A stretch of 64,000 nt of DNA from an uncultured Christensenella sp. (GTDB lineage Bacteria > Bacillota > Clostridia > Christensenellales > Pumilibacteraceae). The translations under genes were made by a program, and so were the position numbers. The notes beneath the pieces are model-generated. The model did not search any database. It had not been told where the DNA came from and saw only the letters and a program-made list of their open reading frames with translations. The stretch is from assembly GCA_910577995.1 (NCBI GenBank), contig CAJTND010000004.1:22619-86618 (forward strand), written 5' to 3'. Shown piece after piece: positions 47,507 through 56,051 of the stretch; the stretch's first letter is position 1, and the number at the start of each line of letters is the position of its first letter.

Positions 47507-48379
47507 TTATTTGAGCTTGCGTGGGGAGTCGGAAACGAACGATACGCCGACTGCGCCGCAGCCCGTGTGCGCGCCGATGACCGGGCCTATCCAGCCTATC
47601 TCCGCCTCGCAGTCGGGGCGGGCGGCTTTTACGCGTTCGAGCAGTTCTTCGGCGAGGTCGCTGTCCGCGCTCGCTATGTATATCTTGTGCGGTGTCTTTG
47701 CGCTGTCGCGCTTTACCGCCTCCGCCATTTCCGCGATGCCTTTTGCCGCGCCGCGGACTTTCTTGACGACGGTCAGTCCGCCCGTTTCGTTGAAACGAAT
47801 TATCGGCTTGATGTTGAGCGCCGTGCCGAGGTACGCCATAGGACCGGAAACGCGTCCGCCGCGTTTGAGGTGCATGAGGTCGACGGGCATGAACCAGGTG
47901 TGAAGTTTGGCGGCGAACTCGGCGAGCTTAGCCGCCGCGCTCTCCGCGCTCTCGCCCGCGTCGCGAAGCCTTTGCGCTTCGTCGACTACGTGACGCGTGA
48001 CTATCGTCGCGCCGAAGCTGTCGACGACGAATATCTTACGCCCCGTGCGTTCCTCTACGTTCTTAGCGGCGAGCTTCGCGCTCGCGTTGGAGCTCGACAG
48101 CCCCGACGAAAGCGTTACGTACAAGATATCGCCCTCGTGCTCGGCGATGAGCTTTTCGTAAAACTCCTCGTTCTCCGCGACGTTTATCTGCGAGGTGGTG
48201 GGCAGATCGCCCTTCCTTATCCCGTCGTAAAACGCCTTGTATTCCGCGTCCGTCGAAAAGTCGTCGTTGTGCGCCGTCCCGTCTATGGTATAGACGAGCG
48301 GGATATATTCGATGCCGCGCTCGGCGAGCTCCGATTTAAGTACGTCGCAGGACGTATCCGTTGCAAGTATAAAACTCAT
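47507..48379 (-). CDS. DegV family fatty acid-binding protein
   Basis: 290 residues. DegV proteins bind fatty acids and, with FakA, allow their phosphorylation. Signatures: FILATDTSCDV at the N-terminus, YIPLVYTIDG, LPTTSQINV (fatty acid-contacting T-S-Q), YVTLSSGLSSS, and the C-terminal HTGCGAVGVSF (G-x-H-x-G-x-G). FakA is not in the window. The ATG is preceded by AGGAGA on the minus strand. Confidence 0.95.
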   Translation of the reverse strand: MSFILATDTSCDVLKSELAERGIEYIPLVYTIDGTAHNDDFSTDAEYKAFYDGIRKGDLPTTSQINVAENEEFYEKLIAEHEGDILYVTLSSGLSSSNASAKLAAKNVEERTGRKIFVVDSFGATIVTRHVVDEAQRLRDAGESAESAAAKLAEFAAKLHTWFMPVDLMHLKRGGRVSGPMAYLGTALNIKPIIRFNETGGLTVVKKVRGAAKGIAEMAEAVKRDSAKTPHKIYIASADSDLAEELLERVKAARPDCEAEIGWIGPVIGAHTGCGAVGVSFVSDSPRKLK

Positions 48380-48405
48380 ATCGTCTCCTGTATGCTGTGT
48401 TATAC

Positions 48406-48434
48406 ATTATACTTCATGCGCGCGCGTATGCAAA
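48406..48434 (-). promoter_or_regulatory. Promoter for degV
   Basis: On the minus strand TTTGCA (48434-48429), 17 bp, TATAAT (48411-48406). Confidence 0.7.
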
Positions 48435-48680
48435 CCGTTTTAAGGCAACTCGCCCCAAACTAAGCGCGTTTATGCGATATAATACACAAAATCGCATATT
48501 CTGTGACATATTTTAATGCTTTTCAAAGAGCGCAGACGCGGCATAGAACGTTGTCTACAAAAACAGCCGAAGTTCGGCTTAAATCAACCGTTGCGGAACG
48601 TCATTCGGACTAAACGCGCTTATCGGTCAAAAAAAGACGCTTATCGACAAAAGCTCCGTTTTTTCTCAGGTATGCCGGGC
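48435..48680. other. Region between degV and spo0A promoters
   Basis: About 245 bp. A second TATAAT lies at 48478-48483, and ATCGACA (near 48644) matches the Spo0A box TTCGACA at six of seven bases. No reading frame here is convincing. Confidence 0.4.
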
Positions 48681-48709
48681 TTGTCAATATACCTCGAAAA
48701 TGGTATAAT
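48681..48709 (+). promoter_or_regulatory. Promoter for spo0A
   Basis: TTGTCA (48681-48686), 17 bp, TATAAT (48704-48709), 40 bp before the ATG. It is sigma-A-like; no sigma-H promoter is evident. Confidence 0.75.
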
Positions 48710-48748
48710 TATCGTAAATTCGGCTGATAAAAAAAGGAGACTTATCGT

Positions 48749-49477
48749 ATGAAGATCCGCGTCATGGTTTGCGACGACAACGAAGAATTTGTGAGCAACA
48801 TGAGGTCGCATTTCGCCTCGTCGGAGAGGTTCGAGCTGGTCGAGACCGCCGCCAACGGCAAGGACGCGTTGGAAAAAATAGACTCCGCGCACCCCGATGT
48901 TTTACTGCTCGATCTCGTCATGCCGACGCTCGACGGGTTTTCCGTGCTCGAACGCGTCAATAAAGGCAACATGAAGATAATCGTCGTGTCGGCGCTGTCG
49001 CAGGACGCGTTCATATCGAAAGCGATGAGCCTCGGCGCGGATTTTTACATGATGAAGCCCGTGTCTTTCTCGGTGCTCGACGAGCGCATGGTCGAGGCGG
49101 TCAATACGCGCCGTCCGACGGCGAAGAACCGTTCCATGGACGAGAAGATAAGCAATATCTTTATCACGGTGGGCATACCTGCGCACATCAAGGGCTATCA
49201 GTATCTGCGCGAGGCGATCAAGATGACTATCGACAGCCCCGAGATAATCAATTCGATAACCAAAAAGCTCTATCCCGAGGTCGCCGAGCATTTCAACACG
49301 AGCCCGAGCAAGGTCGAGCGCGCGATACGTCATGCGATAGAGGTCGCCTGGAACAGAGGCAAGATAGAAAACATCAACACGCTGTTCGGCGTGCGCGTTT
49401 ACAACCACAACGAAAAGCCGACGAACGGCGAGTTTATCGCGCTGGTCGCCGACAAGATGCTGCTCGAAAGCGTTTAG
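48749..49477 (+). CDS. spo0A: Sporulation master regulator Spo0A
   Basis: 242 residues: an N-terminal receiver with acidic pocket D9/D10, phosphoacceptor Asp55 (DVLLLDLVMPTLDG), and the conserved Lys in MMKPVSF. The C-terminal effector domain has ITVGIPAHIKGYQYLREAIK and PSKVERAIRHAIEVAWNRGK, the signature DNA-recognition helices of Spo0A, which bind TTCGACA-type boxes to start sporulation. The linker is short. The start is fixed by AAAAGGAGA before the ATG. Presence of this gene implies endospore formation or descent from spore-formers. Confidence 0.97.
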   Translation: MKIRVMVCDDNEEFVSNMRSHFASSERFELVETAANGKDALEKIDSAHPDVLLLDLVMPTLDGFSVLERVNKGNMKIIVVSALSQDAFISKAMSLGADFYMMKPVSFSVLDERMVEAVNTRRPTAKNRSMDEKISNIFITVGIPAHIKGYQYLREAIKMTIDSPEIINSITKKLYPEVAEHFNTSPSKVERAIRHAIEVAWNRGKIENINTLFGVRVYNHNEKPTNGEFIALVADKMLLESV

Positions 49478-49483
49478 GATCTA

Positions 49484-50245
49484 TTATTCTTCAAAGCGGA
49501 AAACTTCGGTATATTCGGCGGTGCAGCTCGTGCCGCCGAATTTTTCTACTCGGAACATTTCGCAAATTTCGACTTTGACGGGACGCTCGCCGTCGGTGTA
49601 GAGCGTCAGCTCTATCGAGCTGTATTCGGGATAGGACTTGCACCCGACGGTCGTTTTTATCTCGCCGCGGCAGTATCTGGGCGCGCGCGTCGTGTCGAGC
49701 GTGTATTTGTATACGCCGTCGCCGACGCATGCCGCGCCGATTATCGCGCCGTCGAGCTCGTACTTGACGAGCCCGTCGTTGGGCATGCCGTAAGCGGCGA
49801 TATAGTCCTCGCGCGTCATTTCGGTCGGGTCGCCGTATACGGCGGTCTTGCCGTCGAAGCCGCCGCGCGTCACCTTGAACGAATCGGCGTCGGTCTCCTT
49901 GCGTAGAGCGGCTTTGGCTATCGCCGAGCGGCTCTCTGCTATCTCTACGCAGTGCGCGCCGCGCTTGACGCGTCCGCCCGTCACCTTTTGCGAGTACGGT
50001 ATGCCGAAAGCGCGGGCTTTGATAGTGCCGACCGTTTCGGTGGTAAAGTCGTGCGTGTCCGCATAGGCGCGGCATGCGCCGAGCGCGGCGAGCGCGTCGG
50101 GATCGGCCGAGCGCGCGGCAACGGGCCGGGCAGTGCCGCCGAACATCGTAGGAACAAGCGCGAGCACGGACATGCCCACCAAGAGAGCGAGAAGCAAGAA
50201 CGTCGCAAAACGCGAACGCCGTTTGTTGTTAGTACCTGATTCCAT
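49484..50245 (-). CDS. Membrane-anchored extracellular protein of unknown family
   Basis: 253 residues. A single N-terminal membrane helix (FATFLLLALLVGMSVLALVP, about 13-33) anchors an extracellular domain of mixed beta character (CRAYADTHDFTTETVGTIKA, TREDYIAAYGMPNDGLVKYE, GEIKTTVGCKSYPEYSSIEL, PVKVEICEMFRVEKFGGTSC). Several Cys suggest disulfide bonds. I chose the ATG at 50245 because the protein then has a normal signal-anchor; 52 upstream codons are improbable. It is tail-to-tail with spo0A, 6 bp apart. Function unknown. Confidence 0.7.
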   Translation of the reverse strand: MESGTNNKRRSRFATFLLLALLVGMSVLALVPTMFGGTARPVAARSADPDALAALGACRAYADTHDFTTETVGTIKARAFGIPYSQKVTGGRVKRGAHCVEIAESRSAIAKAALRKETDADSFKVTRGGFDGKTAVYGDPTEMTREDYIAAYGMPNDGLVKYELDGAIIGAACVGDGVYKYTLDTTRAPRYCRGEIKTTVGCKSYPEYSSIELTLYTDGERPVKVEICEMFRVEKFGGTSCTAEYTEVFRFEE

Positions 50246-50379
50246 ACGCTTAGTATGGGCAATTCCGTCGGCGTTAAAACGTGCCGCGGCACAAAACCGA
50301 GCGCAAAAAACTTTCGCGCCGTTTCGCTTGCTTTTGCCGCGCCGACATGGTAAAATAACGCAAAACGGAGGTTTAACAC

Positions 50380-50898
50380 ATGATAAACGACAAGATCGCA
50401 AAGCTCGTCAACGAGCAGGTCAACAAGGAATTTTACTCGGCGTATCTCTATCTCGACTTCGCCAACTTCTACGCCGACGCGGGGCTCGAGGGCTTTGCGC
50501 ACTGGTACGAGATACAGGCGCAGGAGGAGCTCGATCACGGCATGATGATGCGCCGCTACCTTATAGACAACGGCGTGTCCGTCAAGTTCGACGCGATAGC
50601 CAAGCCCGATAAAAAATTCACCGATACGACCGCGCCGCTCAAAGCCGGGCTCGAGCACGAGCAGTACGTCACGAGCCTCATCAACAATATATATAACGAG
50701 GCGTTCGGTATAAAGGATTTCAAGACCATGCAGTTCCTCGATTGGTTCATCAAGGAGCAGGGCGAGGAGGAGAAAAACGCCGAGGACCTTATCAAAAAAA
50801 TGGAAGTGTTCGGCAAGGACGGCAAAGGGCTTTACGAGCTCGACCGCGAGCTGCTCTCGCGCGTCTATGCGCCGTCGACTACCGGTCCGTCCAAATAA
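50380..50898 (+). CDS. ftnA: Ferritin
   Basis: 172 residues, standard for bacterial ferritin. Ferroxidase ligands are visible in NKEFYSAYLYLDFANFYADA, HWYEIQAQEELDHGMMMRRY (E-x-x-x-E-x-x-H) and EQGEEEKNAEDLIKKM. Twenty-four subunits would store iron as mineral. The ATG follows CGGAGGTTTAACAC. It has its own terminator. Confidence 0.96.
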   Translation: MINDKIAKLVNEQVNKEFYSAYLYLDFANFYADAGLEGFAHWYEIQAQEELDHGMMMRRYLIDNGVSVKFDAIAKPDKKFTDTTAPLKAGLEHEQYVTSLINNIYNEAFGIKDFKTMQFLDWFIKEQGEEEKNAEDLIKKMEVFGKDGKGLYELDRELLSRVYAPSTTGPSK

Positions 50899-50912
50899 TT
50901 CGTTTGATAGAT

Positions 50913-50938
50913 AAAACGCCGCACATGCGGCGTTTTTG
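50913..50938 (+). terminator. Terminator after ferritin
   Basis: ACGCCGCA (50916-50923) with TGCGGCGT, followed by TTTTT. Confidence 0.9.
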
Positions 50939-50997
50939 CTTGCGCAGATCTATTATCGTGCGTAACGGGCAAAACCGCTGTCGGCGCATTTATGGTA

Positions 50998-51026
50998 TTG
51001 ACATAGCCGGCGGTTTGCTATATAAT
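50998..51026 (+). promoter_or_regulatory. Perfect promoter for the membrane protein-rarA operon
   Basis: TTGACA (50998-51003), 17 bp, TATAAT (51021-51026). The ATG at 51029 lies too close to the -10 to be in the transcript, so the real start is ATG 51059. Confidence 0.88.
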
Positions 51027-51058
51027 ATATGAAAGACGGATCGGAGTGCGGAAATCAA

Positions 51059-51955
51059 ATGATATTGTTATCGGCTACGGAGATCATCGCGCAGCGCGTG
51101 TTCAACACGCTGTATATCTATTTGGATATAGTGTTCCTTGTCGGGCTGTGCGCGATGCTCGTATGGAAAAAGAAATATCTTACGCTGCTGTTCGGGCTTG
51201 CGGGCGGCATATTGTATTTTATCGTCGATTACGGGATTTTTCATCTCGCGCTTGGAACGCGGTCGATACAGGGCGGCGATATGTTCGCCGTGCTGTTGTG
51301 GATGTCGATGAGCTACGGTCTTACCAACTTCGTTTGGATATGGCTGTGGTTCTCGCGCGACAGCCGTAAATTCGAATGGACAGCGCTCATCTGTGTTTGG
51401 TGGTTCTGCGCGCCCATGCTCGCGCAGACGTTCGGTGCAAACATGCCCGTAGTCAAGATACAGCGCACGACGGGCGCGTACCACGGCGCGATGGCATTGA
51501 TACTGCTCGTCGGGTACGTCGGCGCTATCGTATATAACTTTATCCAAAAGGACGCCGGCAAGCGTCTGCCGCTCCTGTGGCTCGCGGCGACGGGAATAGC
51601 CGTTCAGCTCGGCTGGGAATTTTCTCTGCTCATCGGCGGTATACGCAGTGCGGAGATAGTATCGGTCATGCAAAAGCTGGAAACGCTCGTCGTCAATTCA
51701 TTGCTCGAGACCAACCTCGGCGCAGTGCCGCTGTACTGTATTTATGCGCTCGTAACTTCGCGCATCACCGAAGGGCTTAAAAAGCGCGGTAAGGTCGGGT
51801 TCACCGAGCGGCTCGCGGAGCTCAACGCCGTACCGCTTTTTCGCAGGCGCGCCGCTGTCGCGGTCGAGCCTGTAACAACGGTAGCGGACGGGCGAGCCGA
51901 GCCTGAGGTCGGCGACGCTTCCGATAAACAGCTTTCGGGCGGCGGTGAGAAATGA
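51059..51955 (+). CDS. Multi-pass membrane protein
   Basis: 298 residues with seven or eight hydrophobic helices (for example YIYLDIVFLVGLCAMLVW, YLTLLFGLAGGILYFIVDYG, ALICVWWFCAPMLAQTFGAN, YHGAMALILLVGYVGAIVYN). The C-terminal 65 residues are cytoplasmic. No family assigned. I set the start at 51059 using the promoter. Its stop overlaps the rarA start (ATGA), so the two are coupled. Confidence 0.78.
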   Translation: MILLSATEIIAQRVFNTLYIYLDIVFLVGLCAMLVWKKKYLTLLFGLAGGILYFIVDYGIFHLALGTRSIQGGDMFAVLLWMSMSYGLTNFVWIWLWFSRDSRKFEWTALICVWWFCAPMLAQTFGANMPVVKIQRTTGAYHGAMALILLVGYVGAIVYNFIQKDAGKRLPLLWLAATGIAVQLGWEFSLLIGGIRSAEIVSVMQKLETLVVNSLLETNLGAVPLYCIYALVTSRITEGLKKRGKVGFTERLAELNAVPLFRRRAAVAVEPVTTVADGRAEPEVGDASDKQLSGGGEK

Positions 51956-53280
51956 TAGATACTCCGACTTTTTTCGAGAACGAATTTTCGCAGCCGCTCG
52001 CATCGCGGCTGAGACCGCGCACGCTCGACGAGTTTTGCGGGCAAAAGCATTTGCTCGGCGAGGGCAAGATACTGCGTCGGCTGATAGAGAACGACACCGT
52101 CGGTTCGATGATATTCTGGGGTCCGCCCGGCGTCGGCAAGACGACGCTCGCGCGGATAATCGCGGGCAAGACCAAATCGAAGTTCGTCGATTTTTCGGCG
52201 GTGACGAGCGGTATCAAAGAGATAAAGCAGGTCATGACCGACGCGGAAAACGGGCGGCGGTTCGGCGAGCGCACGATACTTTTCGTCGACGAGATACACA
52301 GGTTCAACAAGGCGCAGCAGGACGCGTTCCTGCCGTTCGTCGAAAAGGGCAGTATAATCCTTATCGGCGCGACGACGGAAAACCCGTCGTTCGAGGTGAA
52401 CGGCGCGCTTTTGTCGCGGTGCAAGGTGTTTGTTTTGCAGGCGCTGTCCGCTGCCGACCTCGTGTCGCTGCTGACGCGCGCGCTCAAGGACGAACGCGGG
52501 TTCGGCAGGGAAAAGGTGGAGATCGCGCCCGAGCTCGTCGAGGCGATAGCGGGGTTTGCCAACGGCGACGCGCGCAGTGCGCTGTCCACGCTCGAAATGG
52601 CGGTGCTAAACGGCGACGTCGACGGCGATACCGTGCGCGTGACCGAGGAAACGCTCGAACAGTGCTTATCCAAAAAATCCCTGCTCTACGACAAGAACGG
52701 CGAGGAGCATTACAATCTTATTTCCGCACTGCATAAATCCATGCGCAATTCCGATCCCGATGCGGCGGTGTATTGGCTCGCGCGCATGCTCGAGGCGGGC
52801 GAAGATCCGCTGTATATCGCGCGGCGCATCGTTCGGTTTGCGAGCGAGGACGTCGGGCTTGCCGATCCGCGCGCGCTCGAAATGGCGGTCGCGGCGTACC
52901 AAGCCTGTCACTTTTTGGGCGTGCCCGAGTGCAACGTGCACCTGACGCAGATAGCCGTTTACCTGTCGCTCGCGCCCAAATCCAATTCCATGGAAACGGC
53001 GTATAACCGCGCCAAGGACGACGCGCTCAAACGGCTCGCCGAGCCCGTGCCGCTCGTTATCCGCAACGCGCCCACTAAGCTAATGAAAGAGCTCGGCTAC
53101 GGCAGCGGCTATGTCTACGCGCACGACACCGAAGAAAAGCTGTCCGCTATGCAATGCCTGCCCGACGATCTCAAAAACGCGGTCTACTACACGCCGACCG
53201 ACGAGGGGCTGGAAACGCGGTTCAAAGAGCGGCTCGCCCAGATAAAAGACGCGAAAAAGAAACTGCGCGGCGATAAATAA
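51952..53280 (+). CDS. rarA: Replication-associated recombination protein A (AAA+ ATPase)
   Basis: 442 residues, the normal length of RarA/MgsA, which acts at stalled forks. Motifs: PLASRLRPRTLDEFCGQKHL, Walker A IFWGPPGVGKTTLARII (residues about 52-68), Walker B FVDEIHRFNKAQQDAF, sensor 1 IGATTENPSFEVN, and SRCKVFVLQALS. The MgsA C-terminal domain follows (AVYWLARMLEAGEDPLYIAR, PECNVHLTQIAVYL). The start ATG 51952 overlaps the membrane protein gene by 4 bases. Confidence 0.96.
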   Translation: MIDTPTFFENEFSQPLASRLRPRTLDEFCGQKHLLGEGKILRRLIENDTVGSMIFWGPPGVGKTTLARIIAGKTKSKFVDFSAVTSGIKEIKQVMTDAENGRRFGERTILFVDEIHRFNKAQQDAFLPFVEKGSIILIGATTENPSFEVNGALLSRCKVFVLQALSAADLVSLLTRALKDERGFGREKVEIAPELVEAIAGFANGDARSALSTLEMAVLNGDVDGDTVRVTEETLEQCLSKKSLLYDKNGEEHYNLISALHKSMRNSDPDAAVYWLARMLEAGEDPLYIARRIVRFASEDVGLADPRALEMAVAAYQACHFLGVPECNVHLTQIAVYLSLAPKSNSMETAYNRAKDDALKRLAEPVPLVIRNAPTKLMKELGYGSGYVYAHDTEEKLSAMQCLPDDLKNAVYYTPTDEGLETRFKERLAQIKDAKKKLRGDK

Positions 53281-53328
53281 ATCGGGTATCATACCGCTAA
53301 TAAAATACTCGGGGCAGGGAGCTTTGTT

Positions 53329-54297
53329 ATGCTGACGAAAAAGGAAAAAGACGGATTGCTGAAAGTCTACGAAGATATTGTCGACAGGTATTACTACTAT
53401 TACGATATCGACAGCTTCGAAAGAGAGCAGTTCGGAAGATATATAGGTATTTTCGACGAGACCGAGGAAAAGCAAATCGAAATGTGGATCAAATACCTCG
53501 CGGGCGACGTCATGAATTTGGTATATCTCGGCGCGGCGGTCGCTCTCCGAGAAGATGATATGCGTTATCTCGACGACGCGCTGAACACCGCGACTACGTT
53601 CACGCAGCTTACGGAACTGTCGTTGGGCTGGGGCTGTTCGTGGGATTTCTTGTCCGTGTTTACGTCGGCTAACCGTTTCGGCGATATAGAACGTATCATT
53701 CCGAAAGAGATCGGACCGAGCAAATACAGCGGCGTACATTCGGCTGTCACGAATCTCATGATGTATCTTTACTACGGCGAAGCCGAGTGGAAAGAAACGG
53801 CGGTCGAGTGCGGACGGCGCGCGTTGGATCGCAAGCAGACCATCGAGAGCAAGGCGATAGTCGCCTGTCTTATGAGCCTGGTCGAAAAAGACTTCGATAG
53901 TTTTTCCGCGGAGCTGGGAAACGTGTGCATGGGCAGAAAGCGCGGAAACGAATACGGCGATAACAAGTTTACGCGGCAGCTGCCGTTTTTCGCGCTCGGG
54001 CTGTATAACTTCGCACGGTACCTGTACGGCGAAGAAGCCGAGAAGAAAATAACGTTCCCGAGCGACGCGGGGCTTTTGGACGATCTGCGCGAATACCAAA
54101 GAGCGGCCGGATATAAGCCGGGCGGGATACTTATGAAATTCGACGAGGAGCTTTACTTGCTCGACCGTATGTTCAAGATTGACTTGCCGACCATGCACCT
54201 GCGGTTTGAAAAAAACAAAGCATACGCCGACATCGAACGGTATGCGAAAGAAGTTAAGGAAAGAACGCTCGGCTATAAGACCGCCGACGGCGAATAG
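53329..54297 (+). CDS. Hypothetical helical protein, possibly immunity-like
   Basis: 322 residues, cytoplasmic, helical, and without recognised motifs. Segments: DIVDRYYYYYDIDSFEREQF, AALREDDMRYLDDALNTAT-like helices, WKETAVECGRRALDRKQTIE, FFALGLYNFARYLYGEEAEK. The alternation of helix pairs and the position in a single-gene unit resemble contact-dependent or polymorphic-toxin immunity proteins (such as the Imm49 type), but this is only a suggestion. The start has GGGGCAGGGAG. It ends at a strong terminator. Confidence 0.6.
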   Translation: MLTKKEKDGLLKVYEDIVDRYYYYYDIDSFEREQFGRYIGIFDETEEKQIEMWIKYLAGDVMNLVYLGAAVALREDDMRYLDDALNTATTFTQLTELSLGWGCSWDFLSVFTSANRFGDIERIIPKEIGPSKYSGVHSAVTNLMMYLYYGEAEWKETAVECGRRALDRKQTIESKAIVACLMSLVEKDFDSFSAELGNVCMGRKRGNEYGDNKFTRQLPFFALGLYNFARYLYGEEAEKKITFPSDAGLLDDLREYQRAAGYKPGGILMKFDEELYLLDRMFKIDLPTMHLRFEKNKAYADIERYAKEVKERTLGYKTADGE

Positions 54298-54313
54298 CCG
54301 TCCGAAGATCCGA

Positions 54314-54360
54314 TAAAAAAGCCGACGTTCTCTTTTAACGGAGAGCATCGGCTTTTTTAT
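54314..54360. terminator. Strong terminator
   Basis: AAAAAAGCCGACGTTCTC pairs with GAGAGCATCGGCTTTTTT around a TTTTAACG loop; stem of more than 15 bp with minor mismatches. Confidence 0.9.
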
Positions 54361-54424
54361 TTATGAGCATCATCTGATTTGAAAAGCGTTTTTAATATGC
54401 TTTGCTCGGCAGTGCGCGTAGGAT

Positions 54425-54883
54425 CTAATCCTGCTCCGAGCGGTCGTTTTGTTCGGGCGTTATCTCGTCGCCGTCCTTCTCGAACGGCTTACAGCGGTCG
54501 GCGAGGTCGGCCGGGAGTATACCGAGCTCGGTCAGGCGTTTCGCTGTGGCGGGGACTGTTTCGATTGGGATAAGGCGCGGCTTGTACGGCATGCCGGCTA
54601 TATCGGAGAGCGCGCGTTTTATGTATTCGCGGCGGTTGAGGATGTGCTCGACGGGCTTTGCTATCGTCTTGCTTTTTTCGTCGCGTATCTCGCCGAGAAC
54701 GGTGTAGATATCGCCGAACTTGGTTATGTATCCCGTCGCGTACAGTATTACGCAGTCGGTAAAGTTGCGAAATCCCGCGTGTTCTATCGGCAGACCGTGA
54801 CGGAAAAAATGCAGCTCGACGGGCGCGCGCACCGTATCGTCGTTGATTATCTTCGATAACTTTTCCTTATCTTTTGCGTTCAT
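54425..54883 (-). CDS. Hypothetical protein from a predicted leaderless mRNA
   Basis: 152 residues. Parts read KEKLSKIINDDTVRAPVELH, GFRNFTDCVILYATGYITKF and GDIYTVLGEIRDEKSKTIAK followed by PVEHILNRREYIKRALSDIA. The pattern D-I-Y ... K-T-I-A-K-x-V-E-x-x-I faintly recalls the Spo0A effector domain; I regard this as a weak hint only. The C-terminus is acidic (GDEITPEQNDRSEQD). The ATG at 54883 lies 6 bases after TATAAT, with no ribosome site between. A much longer frame continues upstream to 56149, but it is the shadow of the ankyrin gene. Confidence 0.72.
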   Translation of the reverse strand: MNAKDKEKLSKIINDDTVRAPVELHFFRHGLPIEHAGFRNFTDCVILYATGYITKFGDIYTVLGEIRDEKSKTIAKPVEHILNRREYIKRALSDIAGMPYKPRLIPIETVPATAKRLTELGILPADLADRCKPFEKDGDEITPEQNDRSEQD

Positions 54884-54889
54884 ATAAAT

Positions 54890-54918
54890 ATTATAGCATA
54901 AACCCGCGCAAAAATCAA
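54890..54918 (-). promoter_or_regulatory. Promoter giving a leaderless mRNA
   Basis: On the minus strand TTGATT (54918-54913), 17 bp, TATAAT (54895-54890), then 6 bases and the ATG. It is back to back with the ankyrin promoter. Confidence 0.75.
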
Positions 54919-54989
54919 GTCTTTGTTTCAACGTCTGGCGCGAGCTGCTTTTCGGCTTCCGCGCAAAATCGCGGACCGTTGCGGAAATC

Positions 54990-55018
54990 TTGACAAAGAC
55001 CGTCGCGGGGTATATAAT
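54990..55018 (+). promoter_or_regulatory. Perfect promoter for the ankyrin genes
   Basis: TTGACA (54990-54995), 17 bp, TATAAT (55013-55018), 39 bp before the ATG at 55058. Confidence 0.88.
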
Positions 55019-55057
55019 AAGACGGTACAAATTTTGCCGAACACGGCGGAGGTATAA

Positions 55058-56032
55058 ATGGAACAGTTGCTGCTCAAAGCATGTCAGAACGGACAAAAAG
55101 GCGTCGTCATCGCTTTTCTCAAAAAAGACGGGATAAATGTCGACGCGGTGGACGGCGAGGGACTTTCGCCCTTGCACTTCGCATGCCGAAAGGGATATAA
55201 GGATATAGTCAAGCTTCTTTTGGACAAGGGCGCGAACGTGAACGCGCTTTCCAACACGTCGGTATCGCCGCTGCACTTTGCCGCCGCGTCGGGCAATAAA
55301 GAGGTGATAAAGCTCGCCGTCGACGGCGGCGCTGACGTGAGCGCGACTGACAAGGAAGGCAAAAATCCGCTTATGTACGCGATCGAAGCGAAAAAAGCCG
55401 AAGCCGCCAAGTACTTGATAGAGCTCGGCGCGGACGCGACGGCGGCGGACAATTCGGGACGCACCGCGCTCGACTACGCCAACGCTTTCGGGCTCGTTCA
55501 GCTCATCGGCGCTATCTCGGCGGACGGCGCGGGCACGACCGACGCTTACGGCAATACGCCGCTGCATCAGGCTTGCCACAACGGTCAGAGCGAGGTCGTC
55601 AAGGCGATGCTCAAGAGCGGCAAGTGCGATATAGACGCGCGCAACGACGCGATGTTCACTCCGCTGTGCACCGCGGCGGACGAGGATAACCTGTTGATAG
55701 CGGAGCTCCTGCTCGACGCGGGCGCGGACGCGAATATCGGCGGCGCGCACGGCTACACGCCGTTGCATTTCGCTGCGGACAACGGCAACGAGCGGCTCGT
55801 CAAAAAGCTTATAGCGTGCGGCGCGAAGCTCGACGAGCGCAACGAATCGGGCGAGACCGCGCTCATACTCGCGGCGCACGGCGGGTTCAATTACGTTGTC
55901 GGCGCGCTCATCGACGGCGGCGCGGACGTTACGCCAGCCGATCTCGACGGACACACCGCGCTTTACTATGCGACGGAAGCGGGCTATAACGATATCGTCG
56001 AAAAGCTCATCGTAGCCGGCGCGGAAAACTGA
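55058..56032 (+). CDS. Ankyrin-repeat protein 1
   Basis: 324 residues composed of about nine ankyrin repeats, with units such as GLSPLHFACRKGYKDIVKLL, GNTPLHQACHNGQSEVVKAM, GYTPLHFAADNGNERLVKKL and GHTALYYATEAGYNDIVEKL. No signal peptide. Ankyrin repeats bind proteins; the partner is unknown. The start has CGGAGGTATAA. It is in one transcript with the larger ankyrin gene that follows 19 bp downstream. Confidence 0.95.
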   Translation: MEQLLLKACQNGQKGVVIAFLKKDGINVDAVDGEGLSPLHFACRKGYKDIVKLLLDKGANVNALSNTSVSPLHFAAASGNKEVIKLAVDGGADVSATDKEGKNPLMYAIEAKKAEAAKYLIELGADATAADNSGRTALDYANAFGLVQLIGAISADGAGTTDAYGNTPLHQACHNGQSEVVKAMLKSGKCDIDARNDAMFTPLCTAADEDNLLIAELLLDAGADANIGGAHGYTPLHFAADNGNERLVKKLIACGAKLDERNESGETALILAAHGGFNYVVGALIDGGADVTPADLDGHTALYYATEAGYNDIVEKLIVAGAEN

Positions 56033-56051
56033 CGGACGGAGGGGCGTGGGA

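Noticed and set aside
48516..48752. 78-codon frame upstream of spo0A
   Set aside because: It runs over the spo0A promoter and ribosome site, and its composition is basic and irregular.
51029..51058. Start codon ATG 51029 for the membrane protein
   Set aside because: It is only 2 bases after a perfect -10 box, upstream of where transcription can start.
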